Assembly (NCBI GenBank): GCA_965661545.1
Contig: CBFIEF010000004.1
Span: 1 to 64,000, forward strand
Length of the DNA: 64,000 nt
Direction: 5' to 3'
DNA from: UBA7985 sp965661545
GTDB lineage: Bacteria > Pseudomonadota > Alphaproteobacteria > UBA7985
The notes under the pieces are model-generated. The model worked only from the letters and a program-made list of their open reading frames with translations. It was not told the origin of the DNA and made no database searches. Both the position numbers and the translations under genes were made by a program. This document shows, piece by piece, positions 34,753-42,011 of the stretch; the first letter of the stretch is position 1; the number at the start of each line of letters is the position of its first letter.

Positions 34753-34787
34753 GGGTTCCTGCTTGTGTTGGGCTTCAGGAACCCTGC
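34753..34787 (+). terminator. Hairpin terminator between convergent DUF4170-like and DUF4174 genes
   Basis: GGGTTCCTG pairs with CAGGAACCC over a 14-base loop, followed by TGCTCTTT. The right arm overlaps the last codon and stop of the convergent DUF4174 gene. The T-run is poor, so efficiency is uncertain. Confidence 0.65.
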
Positions 34788-35272
34788 TCTTTGCTGGCGC
34801 ATTGATCATCGCGCATTTCGCGCTGGCGCATGGGCATGCCATCGATTTGCGGGTAGATGGCATTGACGTTGTCCGGCAATAGTGACCGTCGCTTTTCCCA
34901 GCCATCCTTGCCGACCAAAATAAGCGCAAAGCCGCTTTCGACGTTGAAAGCTTGCCGAAGATCAGCGTTAGAGGCTGTTTCCAAAGGCGCTTCTTCCACA
35001 CCTCCCCCACCGAACCAAACGCCTGTCGCCGTCACGGGCTGATCCGCGTAGATTTCCAGCAGCAAGAGATCACGATTGTTGAAGTCACAGCGGTCTTTAA
35101 GCAGGTCGAGCCGCTGCGCATAGGCCCAAGGGTCCGCCGCCTGGTCCGCAAACAGCAGCAGCACGCGCCGTTCCCACTGAAAGGGGTCAAGCGGTCCGCT
35201 TTGTGCTTGCGTGGTACCACTGACCATGGCGGCAATCAGCGCCAGCAGACTAACGGCGACCTTAGCTCTCAT
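34775..35272 (-). CDS. DUF4174 domain exported protein
   Basis: A 165-residue protein with a signal peptide (MRAKVAVSLLALIAAMVSGTTQA) and a DUF4174 domain (DPFQWERRVLLLFA at about residues 29-42, FALILVGKDGWEKRR at about 115-129). The fold is expected to be thioredoxin-like without the CxxC pair. Function unknown. Its start overlaps the glycosyltransferase stop by 11 bases, so it is translationally coupled to the plcP/agt-like pair and could take part in the same envelope process. Confidence 0.85.
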   Translation of the reverse strand: MRAKVAVSLLALIAAMVSGTTQAQSGPLDPFQWERRVLLLFADQAADPWAYAQRLDLLKDRCDFNNRDLLLLEIYADQPVTATGVWFGGGGVEEAPLETASNADLRQAFNVESGFALILVGKDGWEKRRSLLPDNVNAIYPQIDGMPMRQREMRDDQCASKEQGS

Positions 35273-36305
35273 TTCCCGTCACTGAGGTCCGCTCCAGCGC
35301 CTCAATAAAGGTGTCGGTCGCCGCTTCCCACGAGAAACCTTCTGCGTAGGTTCGGGCGTCCTCGGACTTCAGATCCAATGACGTCAGGCACGCTTCCTGC
35401 AAATCGTCGCGCAACGTTCCAGCGCGAGGGTCCGTGATCACGTCCTTCGGGCCCGTTACAGGGTAGGCCGCAACCGGAGTTCCAGCAGCGCAGGCTTCAA
35501 GCAGAACCAAGCCAAAGGTGTCAGTCTTGGACGGGAAGACAAATACGTCAGCATCGGCATAGGCCGCCGCCAACTCATCACCATGCAGGGGACCAGTGAA
35601 GACTGCTTCGGGATATTTAATCTTTAGCGATTCCAGCGAAGGACCGGAGCCAACGATCATTTTCGTACCGGGCAGATCGAGCTTGAGGAAAGACTCAATG
35701 TTCTTTTCCACCGCCACACGGCCAACATAGACAAAGACGGGACGAGCCAGATCTGCGACGTGGCTCGACGGCTTCTTCGAAGGGTGGAACTGCTCGAGAT
35801 CGACGCCGCGCGGCCACAAGTGGGTGTGCTTGATCCCAAAATCAGCCAACTCGTCGGCCATGCCTTGATTGGTCACGAGAACGCGCTGCGCGGGACGATG
35901 AAACCACTCCAGCCAACGCCACAACCACTCTGCCGGAACGCCGGTGCGCTCGTTGATATATTCAGCGAGTTTGGTGTGGAACGACGTGGTGAATGGGATT
36001 TTGTTACGTTGACAAAAAGAGCGCGCCGCCATGCCCAACGGGCCTTCGGTCGCCACGTGTATGGCGTCAATTGCGCCATTTTCGTCGATGATCTTCTTGA
36101 TCCGCCGACTGACTTCACCCGGCCAGAACAGCGCGAGGCCGATCTCCTGATACATGGGCATCGGCATGTTGATATCAAACAGGTCCGGCGTAATCCGGCT
36201 GAACGTATGCCCTTTGTCCTCGACGATTTTGCGGGTGGTATCGAGCGTGCGGACCACGCCGTTGATTTGCGGATACCAAGCGTCACTGACCAGAAGAATA
36301 TGCAT
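35262..36305 (-). CDS. GT4-family glycosyltransferase, Agt-like (glycolipid synthesis)
   Basis: A 347-residue GT-B glycosyltransferase. N-terminal HILLVSDAWYPQINGVVRTL, middle LWPRGVDLEQFHP, and the C-terminal nucleotide-sugar site (FPSKTDTFGLVLLEACAAGTPVAA split over residues of about 260-283) are clear. Similar enzymes make alpha-mannosyl lipids or, as Agt in marine alphaproteobacteria, monoglucosyl- or glucuronosyl-diacylglycerol. The gene overlaps the upstream metallophosphoesterase stop by one base (TGATG). This pairing is what suggests the diacylglycerol role; sugar specificity cannot be read from sequence. Confidence 0.87.
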   Translation of the reverse strand: MHILLVSDAWYPQINGVVRTLDTTRKIVEDKGHTFSRITPDLFDINMPMPMYQEIGLALFWPGEVSRRIKKIIDENGAIDAIHVATEGPLGMAARSFCQRNKIPFTTSFHTKLAEYINERTGVPAEWLWRWLEWFHRPAQRVLVTNQGMADELADFGIKHTHLWPRGVDLEQFHPSKKPSSHVADLARPVFVYVGRVAVEKNIESFLKLDLPGTKMIVGSGPSLESLKIKYPEAVFTGPLHGDELAAAYADADVFVFPSKTDTFGLVLLEACAAGTPVAAYPVTGPKDVITDPRAGTLRDDLQEACLTSLDLKSEDARTYAEGFSWEAATDTFIEALERTSVTGNES

Positions 36306-37102
36306 CAGGCCACGAACTCCTTTTCATCAACCAAGCCTGAGTCTGACCAGTACAGCAGACTCAGAGTGCCAGTTTTATCTTCAACCAAGGCGGTACACGA
36401 TTCCACCCAATCCCCACAGTTTGCGTAGGTAAAGCCGTCCTTGGTGTTCAAGGCTGGACGGTGGATATGCCCCGCGATGGCACCTACCGCGCCCAGAGCT
36501 TGCGCTTCGCGCCTCAGTCCGCGCTCAAAAGCGCCTTGGGGTTGGAATATCCGCTTGGACAAACTCTTTACCCGCGCAGGCATAGATCGCGCCCATCCAA
36601 AGCCCGGTACTCTGGCAAGTTCCCGCATCATAGCAGTGTACCCTTCGTACAGCACATGACCGAACTTGGACAACCACTCCATATTTTGCGTCACAGCATC
36701 AAACTGATCGCCGTGCGAGACATAAAACAGTCGGCCATCGGCAAGGGCGTGGGTGTCGTTCAAGCGCAGATCCACGCCGCGATAGCGCTCAACATCCAGC
36801 ACGCGCCGCACCATATCGTCGTGGTTGCCGGGAATGTAGATCACACGCGTACCGGTGCTGACCAGCCGATCAATCTCAGCCAGCACAGCATCATCAGTCT
36901 GCGACCAATGCCAATGCCGCTGCAAGGCCCAGCCGTCGATCATGTCGCCGACCAGATACAGCGTCTCGCACGAAAGGGTCTGGAGAAAAGACAGCAGGGT
37001 CCGACTGCGGACTCCCGTCATTCCCAGGTGCACGTCAGAGATGAACACGGTTCGAAAGGCAGGTGTGGCTGTCATGCCGTAGAGATATTCTCGCGTAACC
37101 AA
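36305..37102 (-). CDS. Calcineurin-like phosphoesterase, PlcP-like phospholipase C / LpxH-like
   Basis: A metallophosphoesterase of the COG2908 group with the full di-metal set: SDVHLG, GDMIDGW, GNHDDM, HGDQFD and GHIHRP. COG2908 includes LpxH (lipid A) and PlcP, which cuts phosphatidylcholine and phosphatidylethanolamine to diacylglycerol in phosphate-starved alphaproteobacteria. Coupling to an Agt-like glycosyltransferase favours PlcP. I chose the TTG at 37102 because a perfect AAAGGAGG lies 7 bases upstream. The ATG at 37075 lacks a good site but gives the standard length of about 256 residues. No Pho box was seen. Confidence 0.86.
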   Translation of the reverse strand: MVTREYLYGMTATPAFRTVFISDVHLGMTGVRSRTLLSFLQTLSCETLYLVGDMIDGWALQRHWHWSQTDDAVLAEIDRLVSTGTRVIYIPGNHDDMVRRVLDVERYRGVDLRLNDTHALADGRLFYVSHGDQFDAVTQNMEWLSKFGHVLYEGYTAMMRELARVPGFGWARSMPARVKSLSKRIFQPQGAFERGLRREAQALGAVGAIAGHIHRPALNTKDGFTYANCGDWVESCTALVEDKTGTLSLLYWSDSGLVDEKEFVA

Positions 37103-37232
37103 AAAAGTGCCTCCTTTTACGAGCCAGAGGGAAGCGCGCCTAGGCCCAAAAAGGCATGTCCCCCCGTCATCCCGCATCGACAAGGCGCGTCAGGTGGGTA
37201 AAGTCATCTCGTTAATGGGAGAGGAGAAACAC

Positions 37233-38021
37233 ATGCGGCCCAATAAAATCCGTCAAATCTGGAAAAACGGCGGTGCCGTTGCCAACGGCTGGCTGGCTAC
37301 GCCGGCGGCCTTTACCGCTGAAGTGATGGCGCATTGTGGCTGGGACAGTGTGACTGTCGACATGCAGCACGGCCTGATCGACTACCAAGTAGCCGTTTCT
37401 CAGTTTCAAGCGATCTCGACCACAGATGTGGTGCCGTTTGTGCGCGTGCCTTGGCTGGATGCGGGGTTGATCATGAAGGTGCTAGACGCGGGCGCTTATG
37501 GGGTGATTTGCCCCATGATTAACAACGGCGACGATGCCCGCTTGTTTGCGCACTACGCCTCCTACCCGCCCGTTGGCACCCGATCCTTTGGCCCCGTTCG
37601 CGCATCGATTTATGGCGGCGCTGATTACACCGACAAAGCCAATGACGAAATCATCCGCATGGCCATGGTGGAGACCAAAGAAGGGCTGGAGAAGGTGGAC
37701 GAGATCGTCAACACCGACGGCATCGACGCCATTTACGTTGGCCCCAATGACCTCGCCAACGCACTGGGCCAGCGCCCGACGCTGGATACAGAAAACGAGG
37801 TCGTACTAAAAGCCTTCGAGACCATCATCACCGCTTGTCGGAACGCAGGAAAACCCGTGGGACTGCATAATGGTTCAGCGGCCTACGCGGTCCGTATGAT
37901 CGAGATGGGCTTCCAGTTTGTGACCGTTCAATCGGACGCCGGCATCCTGAAGAACGCTGCAACCTCGATTGTTGCGGAGATCAAAGGCGGCGCTGCGAAA
38001 GTGGACACGTCCTCTTACTGA
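37233..38021 (+). CDS. HpcH/HpaI family aldolase
   Basis: A 262-residue class II pyruvate aldolase. Visible motifs are VDMQHGLIDY, PFVRVPWLD, the metal ligand region MVETKEGLEKV, and YVGPNDLANALG. Relatives (HpaI, GarL, YfaU) cleave 4-hydroxy-2-oxo acids to pyruvate and an aldehyde; the substrate here is unknown. The ATG at 37233 follows GGGAGAGGAG; the longer open frame from 37107 overlaps the divergent plcP-like gene and looks spurious. Confidence 0.93.
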   Translation: MRPNKIRQIWKNGGAVANGWLATPAAFTAEVMAHCGWDSVTVDMQHGLIDYQVAVSQFQAISTTDVVPFVRVPWLDAGLIMKVLDAGAYGVICPMINNGDDARLFAHYASYPPVGTRSFGPVRASIYGGADYTDKANDEIIRMAMVETKEGLEKVDEIVNTDGIDAIYVGPNDLANALGQRPTLDTENEVVLKAFETIITACRNAGKPVGLHNGSAAYAVRMIEMGFQFVTVQSDAGILKNAATSIVAEIKGGAAKVDTSSY

Positions 38022-38025
38022 TCCG

Positions 38026-39039
38026 TTACATCCAGTCCATGATAACCGGCACCAGCGGCACGTCCGCTGGTGGCATTTCCAAGTCACGCAGCTCAAACTT
38101 TGAGACCCACTTGAGCGCTTGTCCTTCTCGACCCGTTGGCTCGCCTGTCCACTTGCGCGCCGCATAGACGGGCATCATCAGGTGAAACTTGGGATAAGGG
38201 AAACTGGCAAAGGTCAGCGGGGCAAGGCACCCGATCCCGACGTCGATCCCGAGTTCTTCCTGCAATTCGCGGATCAGCGCGGCCTCTGGCCCTTCATTGG
38301 GTTCCATTTTACCACCAGGAAACTCCCACAAGCCTTCCAGCGCCTTACCCTTGGGCCGCTGAGCGACCAGCACCTGATCGTGCTCATTGAACAAAGCAGC
38401 GGCGACAACCCAAACCACAGGCACCCGCCGATCCAGCTGCGGCTGCATCGTACAACCGCCGGAAAACACAAACTCATCGAATTCAGTCCGCGCCATGGTG
38501 GTGTCCAGATGCTGCTGCTTGCCGGCGTGGAGCGTCTCAATCGTGCCTTCGGACCAGCCATCGAACCCGCACTTTTCCAGCACCCGCTTCGACGCTGGAT
38601 TGCCAATCAGAACGCCGGACTCAATGACCGGAAGCTCCATGTACCAATAGCCAAAGGTAAGCGCATGAAACGCCGCCTCCGTCGCGACGCCGCGACCCCA
38701 AGCATGCGGAGCAAACCAGTAGCCGATGTGCCATCCGCCGCGCTGCGAATCCAAACCCACGAACCCCAACGGCTCCCCGCTGACACGATCCTTGACCACC
38801 CAGCGCACAGCTTCACGTGCCTTGAAGGTGGCTTGTGACAGATCCAAGAACGTCTGCGCGCCGTCTTCGGGATAGGGATGCGGAACCCGCGCCAGCCACT
38901 GTGCAACCTTCCTCTCCGCCGCATAGCGCTGGACGAAATCGAGGTGTGCGGGGCCAAAGAGCTCCAGCGTCAGATTGGGCGTACTGAATTCAGCCAACTG
39001 AGCGGTGTCCGGGAACCACTTGGGCGCAACGTCACTCAC
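38026..39039 (-). CDS. GNAT acetyltransferase fused to MutT/Nudix pyrophosphohydrolase
   Basis: A 337-residue two-domain protein. Residues of about 1-190 are a RimJ-like GNAT domain (HIGYWFAPHAWGRGVATEA, NPASKRVLEKCGF). Residues of about 205-337 are a Nudix hydrolase with a complete box (GGKMEPNEGPEA, RELQEELGI) and VAQRPKGKALEGLWEFPGG, typical of MutT that removes 8-oxo-dGTP. The start overlaps the argJ stop by 4 bases, so the two are coupled. Similar fusions occur in Rhodobacterales. Whether the acetyltransferase half acts on a nucleotide-related or protein target is unknown. Confidence 0.92.
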   Translation of the reverse strand: MSDVAPKWFPDTAQLAEFSTPNLTLELFGPAHLDFVQRYAAERKVAQWLARVPHPYPEDGAQTFLDLSQATFKAREAVRWVVKDRVSGEPLGFVGLDSQRGGWHIGYWFAPHAWGRGVATEAAFHALTFGYWYMELPVIESGVLIGNPASKRVLEKCGFDGWSEGTIETLHAGKQQHLDTTMARTEFDEFVFSGGCTMQPQLDRRVPVVWVVAAALFNEHDQVLVAQRPKGKALEGLWEFPGGKMEPNEGPEAALIRELQEELGIDVGIGCLAPLTFASFPYPKFHLMMPVYAARKWTGEPTGREGQALKWVSKFELRDLEMPPADVPLVPVIMDWM

Positions 39040-40238
39040 GAGCGGTAATCTCCGTTGATGGTGATATAGCCGTGGGTCAGGTCACAGGTCCGCACGCGCG
39101 CCTGCCCGGTGTTCAACCCCAATTCAACGCGAATGGTGATCTCGTCGCCCTGCATATAGGCGGATACGGTTTCCTCATCATAGGCCATGTCGCGCAAGCC
39201 GTTTTCGGCGACGCGGTGCGGGCCGAACCAGATGCTTAGCCGATCGCGATCAGCCGGTTCACCTGCCTTGCCTACGGCCATGACCACCCGGCCCCAGTTC
39301 GCGTCTTGCCCCGCTACAGCGGTTTTGACCAGAGGCGAATTTGCGATGGATAGCCCGATGATTTTAGCTGACGCGTCGCTCTGTGCGCCTTCAACTTCGA
39401 TGGTGATAAGCTTGGATGCGCCCTCGCCATCTCGGGCCAGCATTTCGGCCAGTTGGTCGCAAACATCAAAGATTGCTGCGCCGACGGCTTGCAGGTTGTC
39501 AGGGGCCGCACCGCCGCCCAGGGCGAAGGCGAGAACAGTATCGCTGGTAGACGTATCGCTATCAACGGTGATGCTGTTGAAGGTCTTTTCCGCCACTTCC
39601 GACAATGTTCGTTGCAGCCAGTCTGCGGGGAGCGGCGCGTCGATTATGATGTAGCCCAGCATGGTCGCCATATCTGGCGCAATCATGCCCGAGCCTTTGC
39701 AGATCCCTGTCACCGTCACGCCGCCTGCTTTCGCAACAGCCCACTTGGGGAACGTGTCAGTGGTCATGATGGCCCTTGCCGCGCCCTCAAGGCTTTGTTC
39801 CGATGCCTGCTCGGCCAATAGGCCCGCAGCCGCTGAGATTGCCTCAGCCTCCAGCGGTTCGCCGATCACGCCGGTCGAAGACAGCAACACGTCCTTCGCT
39901 GCGCAGCCCACCGCCGCCGCTACGGCCTGTGCCGTTGTCTCACAGGCCGCGACGCCAATAGCGCCAGTAAAGGCGTTTGCGTTGCCTGCGTTGACCAACA
40001 GTGCCCGCGCCGTGCCGTCCTGCACAGCCTTGCGCGACCAATCAACAGGGGCACCGGGGCATTTAGACTTGGTGAAAACCCCCGCGACTGTGGTCCCCTC
40101 AGGGAAAACCGCCAGCGTGACGTCATCGCGCCCTTTATAGCGCGTTCCGGAGTTCCCTGTGGCCAGCTTCAACCCGGATACAGGCTCAAGCGTCGCCAAC
40201 GTTTGTGGCTTTAACGGGGAGACAGGCAGTTGATCCAT
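39036..40238 (-). CDS. argJ: Bifunctional ornithine acetyltransferase/N-acetylglutamate synthase
   Basis: Recycles the acetyl group between N-acetylornithine and glutamate in arginine synthesis. The 400-residue precursor has LVNAGNANAFTG, STGVIGEPL, and the autocleavage site in APDMATMLGYI, where the Thr after Ala becomes the nucleophile of the beta chain. C-terminal DLTHGYITINGDYRS is canonical. Length is normal. It is followed, with a 4-base overlap, by the GNAT-Nudix gene and is divergent from the barnase-like gene. Confidence 0.97.
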   Translation of the reverse strand: MDQLPVSPLKPQTLATLEPVSGLKLATGNSGTRYKGRDDVTLAVFPEGTTVAGVFTKSKCPGAPVDWSRKAVQDGTARALLVNAGNANAFTGAIGVAACETTAQAVAAAVGCAAKDVLLSSTGVIGEPLEAEAISAAAGLLAEQASEQSLEGAARAIMTTDTFPKWAVAKAGGVTVTGICKGSGMIAPDMATMLGYIIIDAPLPADWLQRTLSEVAEKTFNSITVDSDTSTSDTVLAFALGGGAAPDNLQAVGAAIFDVCDQLAEMLARDGEGASKLITIEVEGAQSDASAKIIGLSIANSPLVKTAVAGQDANWGRVVMAVGKAGEPADRDRLSIWFGPHRVAENGLRDMAYDEETVSAYMQGDEITIRVELGLNTGQARVRTCDLTHGYITINGDYRS

Positions 40239-40339
40239 TCTTCACATTCCATTGCTCTTGCGCGCACCGGTCTTGAGCTTCAGTGCATCCTGTGGTTTGT
40301 CCCAGCAAATCACGGAACGCGGATCAGGAGAACTGCGAG

Positions 40340-40900
40340 ATGCAGACACGACCCTTGTTGAACCGTCTAGGCGGTGTGTTGGTTTTGATGGTGGCGGGAC
40401 TCGCCTGGTATCTCAACCAACAAACCGCACAGGCTGTTGATCTTGAAAACTACCAGCAGCGCGAAGCTTCGTCGAAGGTTTGTGGCTATGACCTTGGTCT
40501 CGATGGGCCAGAAGTGGAAACGTTGGTGGCGTTCGGAGAAGAACAGGGGGTCCGCTTTCCCTATGCTTTCGCACAAGTCACCGCGTATCTGTGGCTGATA
40601 GGTGAGCTGCCAGACTGCTACATGACCAAGAGCGTCGCGCGCGGACAAGGTTGGAAAAGCGCCGGAACAACCGTCGATGATATCAACATCGATGGGGCCA
40701 TCGGCGGGGATACCTTTGGCAACCGCGAAGGCCGCCTGCCCCAGCGCCCCCGCAACCGCTACGCCGAAGCGGATCTGGATTACGTGCGCGGCAATCGCGG
40801 CGCAGCCAGACTGGTTTACGACCGTGAATTGACAGATCGCGGGTTCATTTGGGTCACTGTTGACCACTACGACAGCTTTCAGCGCATTCCGGAGTTATGA
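40340..40900 (+). CDS. Barnase-family guanyl-specific ribonuclease, exported or membrane-anchored
   Basis: A 186-residue protein. Residues of about 10-32 are hydrophobic (LGGVLVLMVAGLAWYLNQQ), acting as signal peptide or anchor. The C-terminal domain aligns with Bacillus barnase and keeps every catalytic residue I can match: Lys in YMTKS (barnase K27), Arg in GNREG (R59), Glu in AEADLDY (E73), the two Arg in RGNRGAARL (R83, R87) and His in VDHYDSF (H102). IGGDTFGNREGRLP is diagnostic. The ATG at 40340 follows AGGAG; the frame is open from 40283. The stop overlaps the start of a barstar-like gene (ATGA). Confidence 0.93.
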   Translation: MQTRPLLNRLGGVLVLMVAGLAWYLNQQTAQAVDLENYQQREASSKVCGYDLGLDGPEVETLVAFGEEQGVRFPYAFAQVTAYLWLIGELPDCYMTKSVARGQGWKSAGTTVDDINIDGAIGGDTFGNREGRLPQRPRNRYAEADLDYVRGNRGAARLVYDRELTDRGFIWVTVDHYDSFQRIPEL

Positions 40901-41178
40901 GCATGAAACACCCCATCAAGCGTGCCGTGATCAATGACTTGGGCGCGAGCGATAGTGTGACGCAGATCAAGCGCCTGTACGAACAGCTAGGGATCGCCGC
41001 AGGCTTGAACCTCGATGCCCTCGCTGACGTGCTGACAGATCCAAACTGGCTACAAGGCCCAACTGTGATTTGCTGGCTGGCTTGCCCCAAAGCTCGCTCT
41101 GGCTGGCACAAGACGCTATACGACACCCTCGAAGAAGCAGCAGGTGTGCGCGACGATTTGACTTTTGTTGTGCGCTAG
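40897..41178 (+). CDS. Barstar-family ribonuclease inhibitor
   Basis: A 93-residue cytoplasmic protein. It begins with the barstar strand RAVINDLGAS and has the interface helix LNLDALADVL, equivalent to NLDALWDCL of barstar, keeping the two aspartates (D35, D39) that block the barnase active site. The aromatic Tyr29 and Trp38 positions are Ala here. The C-terminus DDLTFVVR matches the last strand. Its ATG overlaps the ribonuclease stop by 4 bases, so both are made together, as expected for protection from the nuclease before export. Confidence 0.92.
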   Translation: MSMKHPIKRAVINDLGASDSVTQIKRLYEQLGIAAGLNLDALADVLTDPNWLQGPTVICWLACPKARSGWHKTLYDTLEEAAGVRDDLTFVVR

Positions 41179-41215
41179 ACCTGACTTTTCACCCCTTCAA
41201 CCCACCTGAGTGGCT

Positions 41216-41419
41216 ATGAAAACATTCTTCCTTATTTTGACAGTCGTTTTCCTGATCGGAACACTCGTCACCATGCTGCTCGGGGCCTTTTCAATGGGCC
41301 GGGGCGGGGACTTTAACCAGAAGTACGGAAACCTGCTCATGCGGGCACGGACAGTCTGCCAGGGTGGCACGATCGCCTGCTTGCTGCTGATGTTTCTAAC
41401 CAGTCGATCCGGAGGCTGA
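41216..41419 (+). CDS. Twin-transmembrane small protein (HIG1-like)
   Basis: A 67-residue protein with two membrane helices (TFFLILTVVFLIGTLVTMLLG and GGTIACLLLMFLTS) joined by a basic loop, FNQKYGNLLMRARTVCQG. This N-K-x-x-N-x-L-M-R-x-R loop is typical of the small alphaproteobacterial twin-transmembrane or HIG1-like proteins, some of which associate with respiratory complexes. It ends 2 bases before the adenosyltransferase start. A GTG at 41210 is an alternative start. Confidence 0.8.
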   Translation: MKTFFLILTVVFLIGTLVTMLLGAFSMGRGGDFNQKYGNLLMRARTVCQGGTIACLLLMFLTSRSGG

Positions 41420-41421
41420 AT

Positions 41422-41994
41422 ATGGTCGAATTGACACGGATCTACACCAAGGGTGGTGATCGAGGGAAAACCAGCCTGTCCACAGGCACGCGTGTGGCGA
41501 AGTACGACTTGCGTGTCGATGCTTACGGCACAGTTGACGAAGCCAACGCTGTTCTTGGTCTGGTCCGGATGCACCTCGAAGACTTTCCAGACTTGGATAA
41601 GATCGTGGCACGGGTTCAAAATGACATGTTCGATCTGGGCGCCGACCTCGCGACACCGCTGGATGCAGAATTGTCCTACGAGCCTCTACGGATAACCGAA
41701 GGCCAAGTGGACAAGCTTGAGCGTGACATTGACCTTTATAATGACCGGCTCGAGCCCTTGAAGTCTTTCATTCTGCCCGGCGGCAGCGCAGCGGCAACAC
41801 AGTTCCATCTGGCGCGAACAGTGGTGCGACGTGCAGAGCGTCTGACGGTGGAGCTGGGCGATAAAGTCGATATCAACCCAGAATCAATCCGCTACCTCAA
41901 CCGTCTGTCTGACCTGATGTTCGTGTTGGCGCGGATTTGTAATGATGACGGCAAGGCTGACGTGCTTTGGGTTCCCGGGGCTTCCCGCGAATAA
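41422..41994 (+). CDS. Cob(I)yrinic acid a,c-diamide adenosyltransferase, PduO type
   Basis: Transfers the adenosyl group of ATP to cob(I)alamin to make coenzyme B12. The 190-residue helical protein shows the ATP-binding N-terminus IYTKGGDRGKTSL, DAYGTVDEANAVLG, LPGGSAAATQFHLARTVVRRAER and the C-terminal INRLSDLMFVLAR-like helix (YLNRLSDLMFVLAR), all PduO hallmarks. CGGAGG lies upstream of the ATG. It is paired with the twin-transmembrane gene, an arrangement I have seen as common in Rhodobacterales. Confidence 0.95.
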   Translation: MVELTRIYTKGGDRGKTSLSTGTRVAKYDLRVDAYGTVDEANAVLGLVRMHLEDFPDLDKIVARVQNDMFDLGADLATPLDAELSYEPLRITEGQVDKLERDIDLYNDRLEPLKSFILPGGSAAATQFHLARTVVRRAERLTVELGDKVDINPESIRYLNRLSDLMFVLARICNDDGKADVLWVPGASRE

Positions 41995-42011
41995 TAGCCA
42001 GTCCAGCAGCA

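Noticed and set aside
37060..37232. Pho box for the plcP-like gene
   Set aside because: One CTGTCAT occurs at the start of the coding region, but no second repeat at the 11-base period was found.
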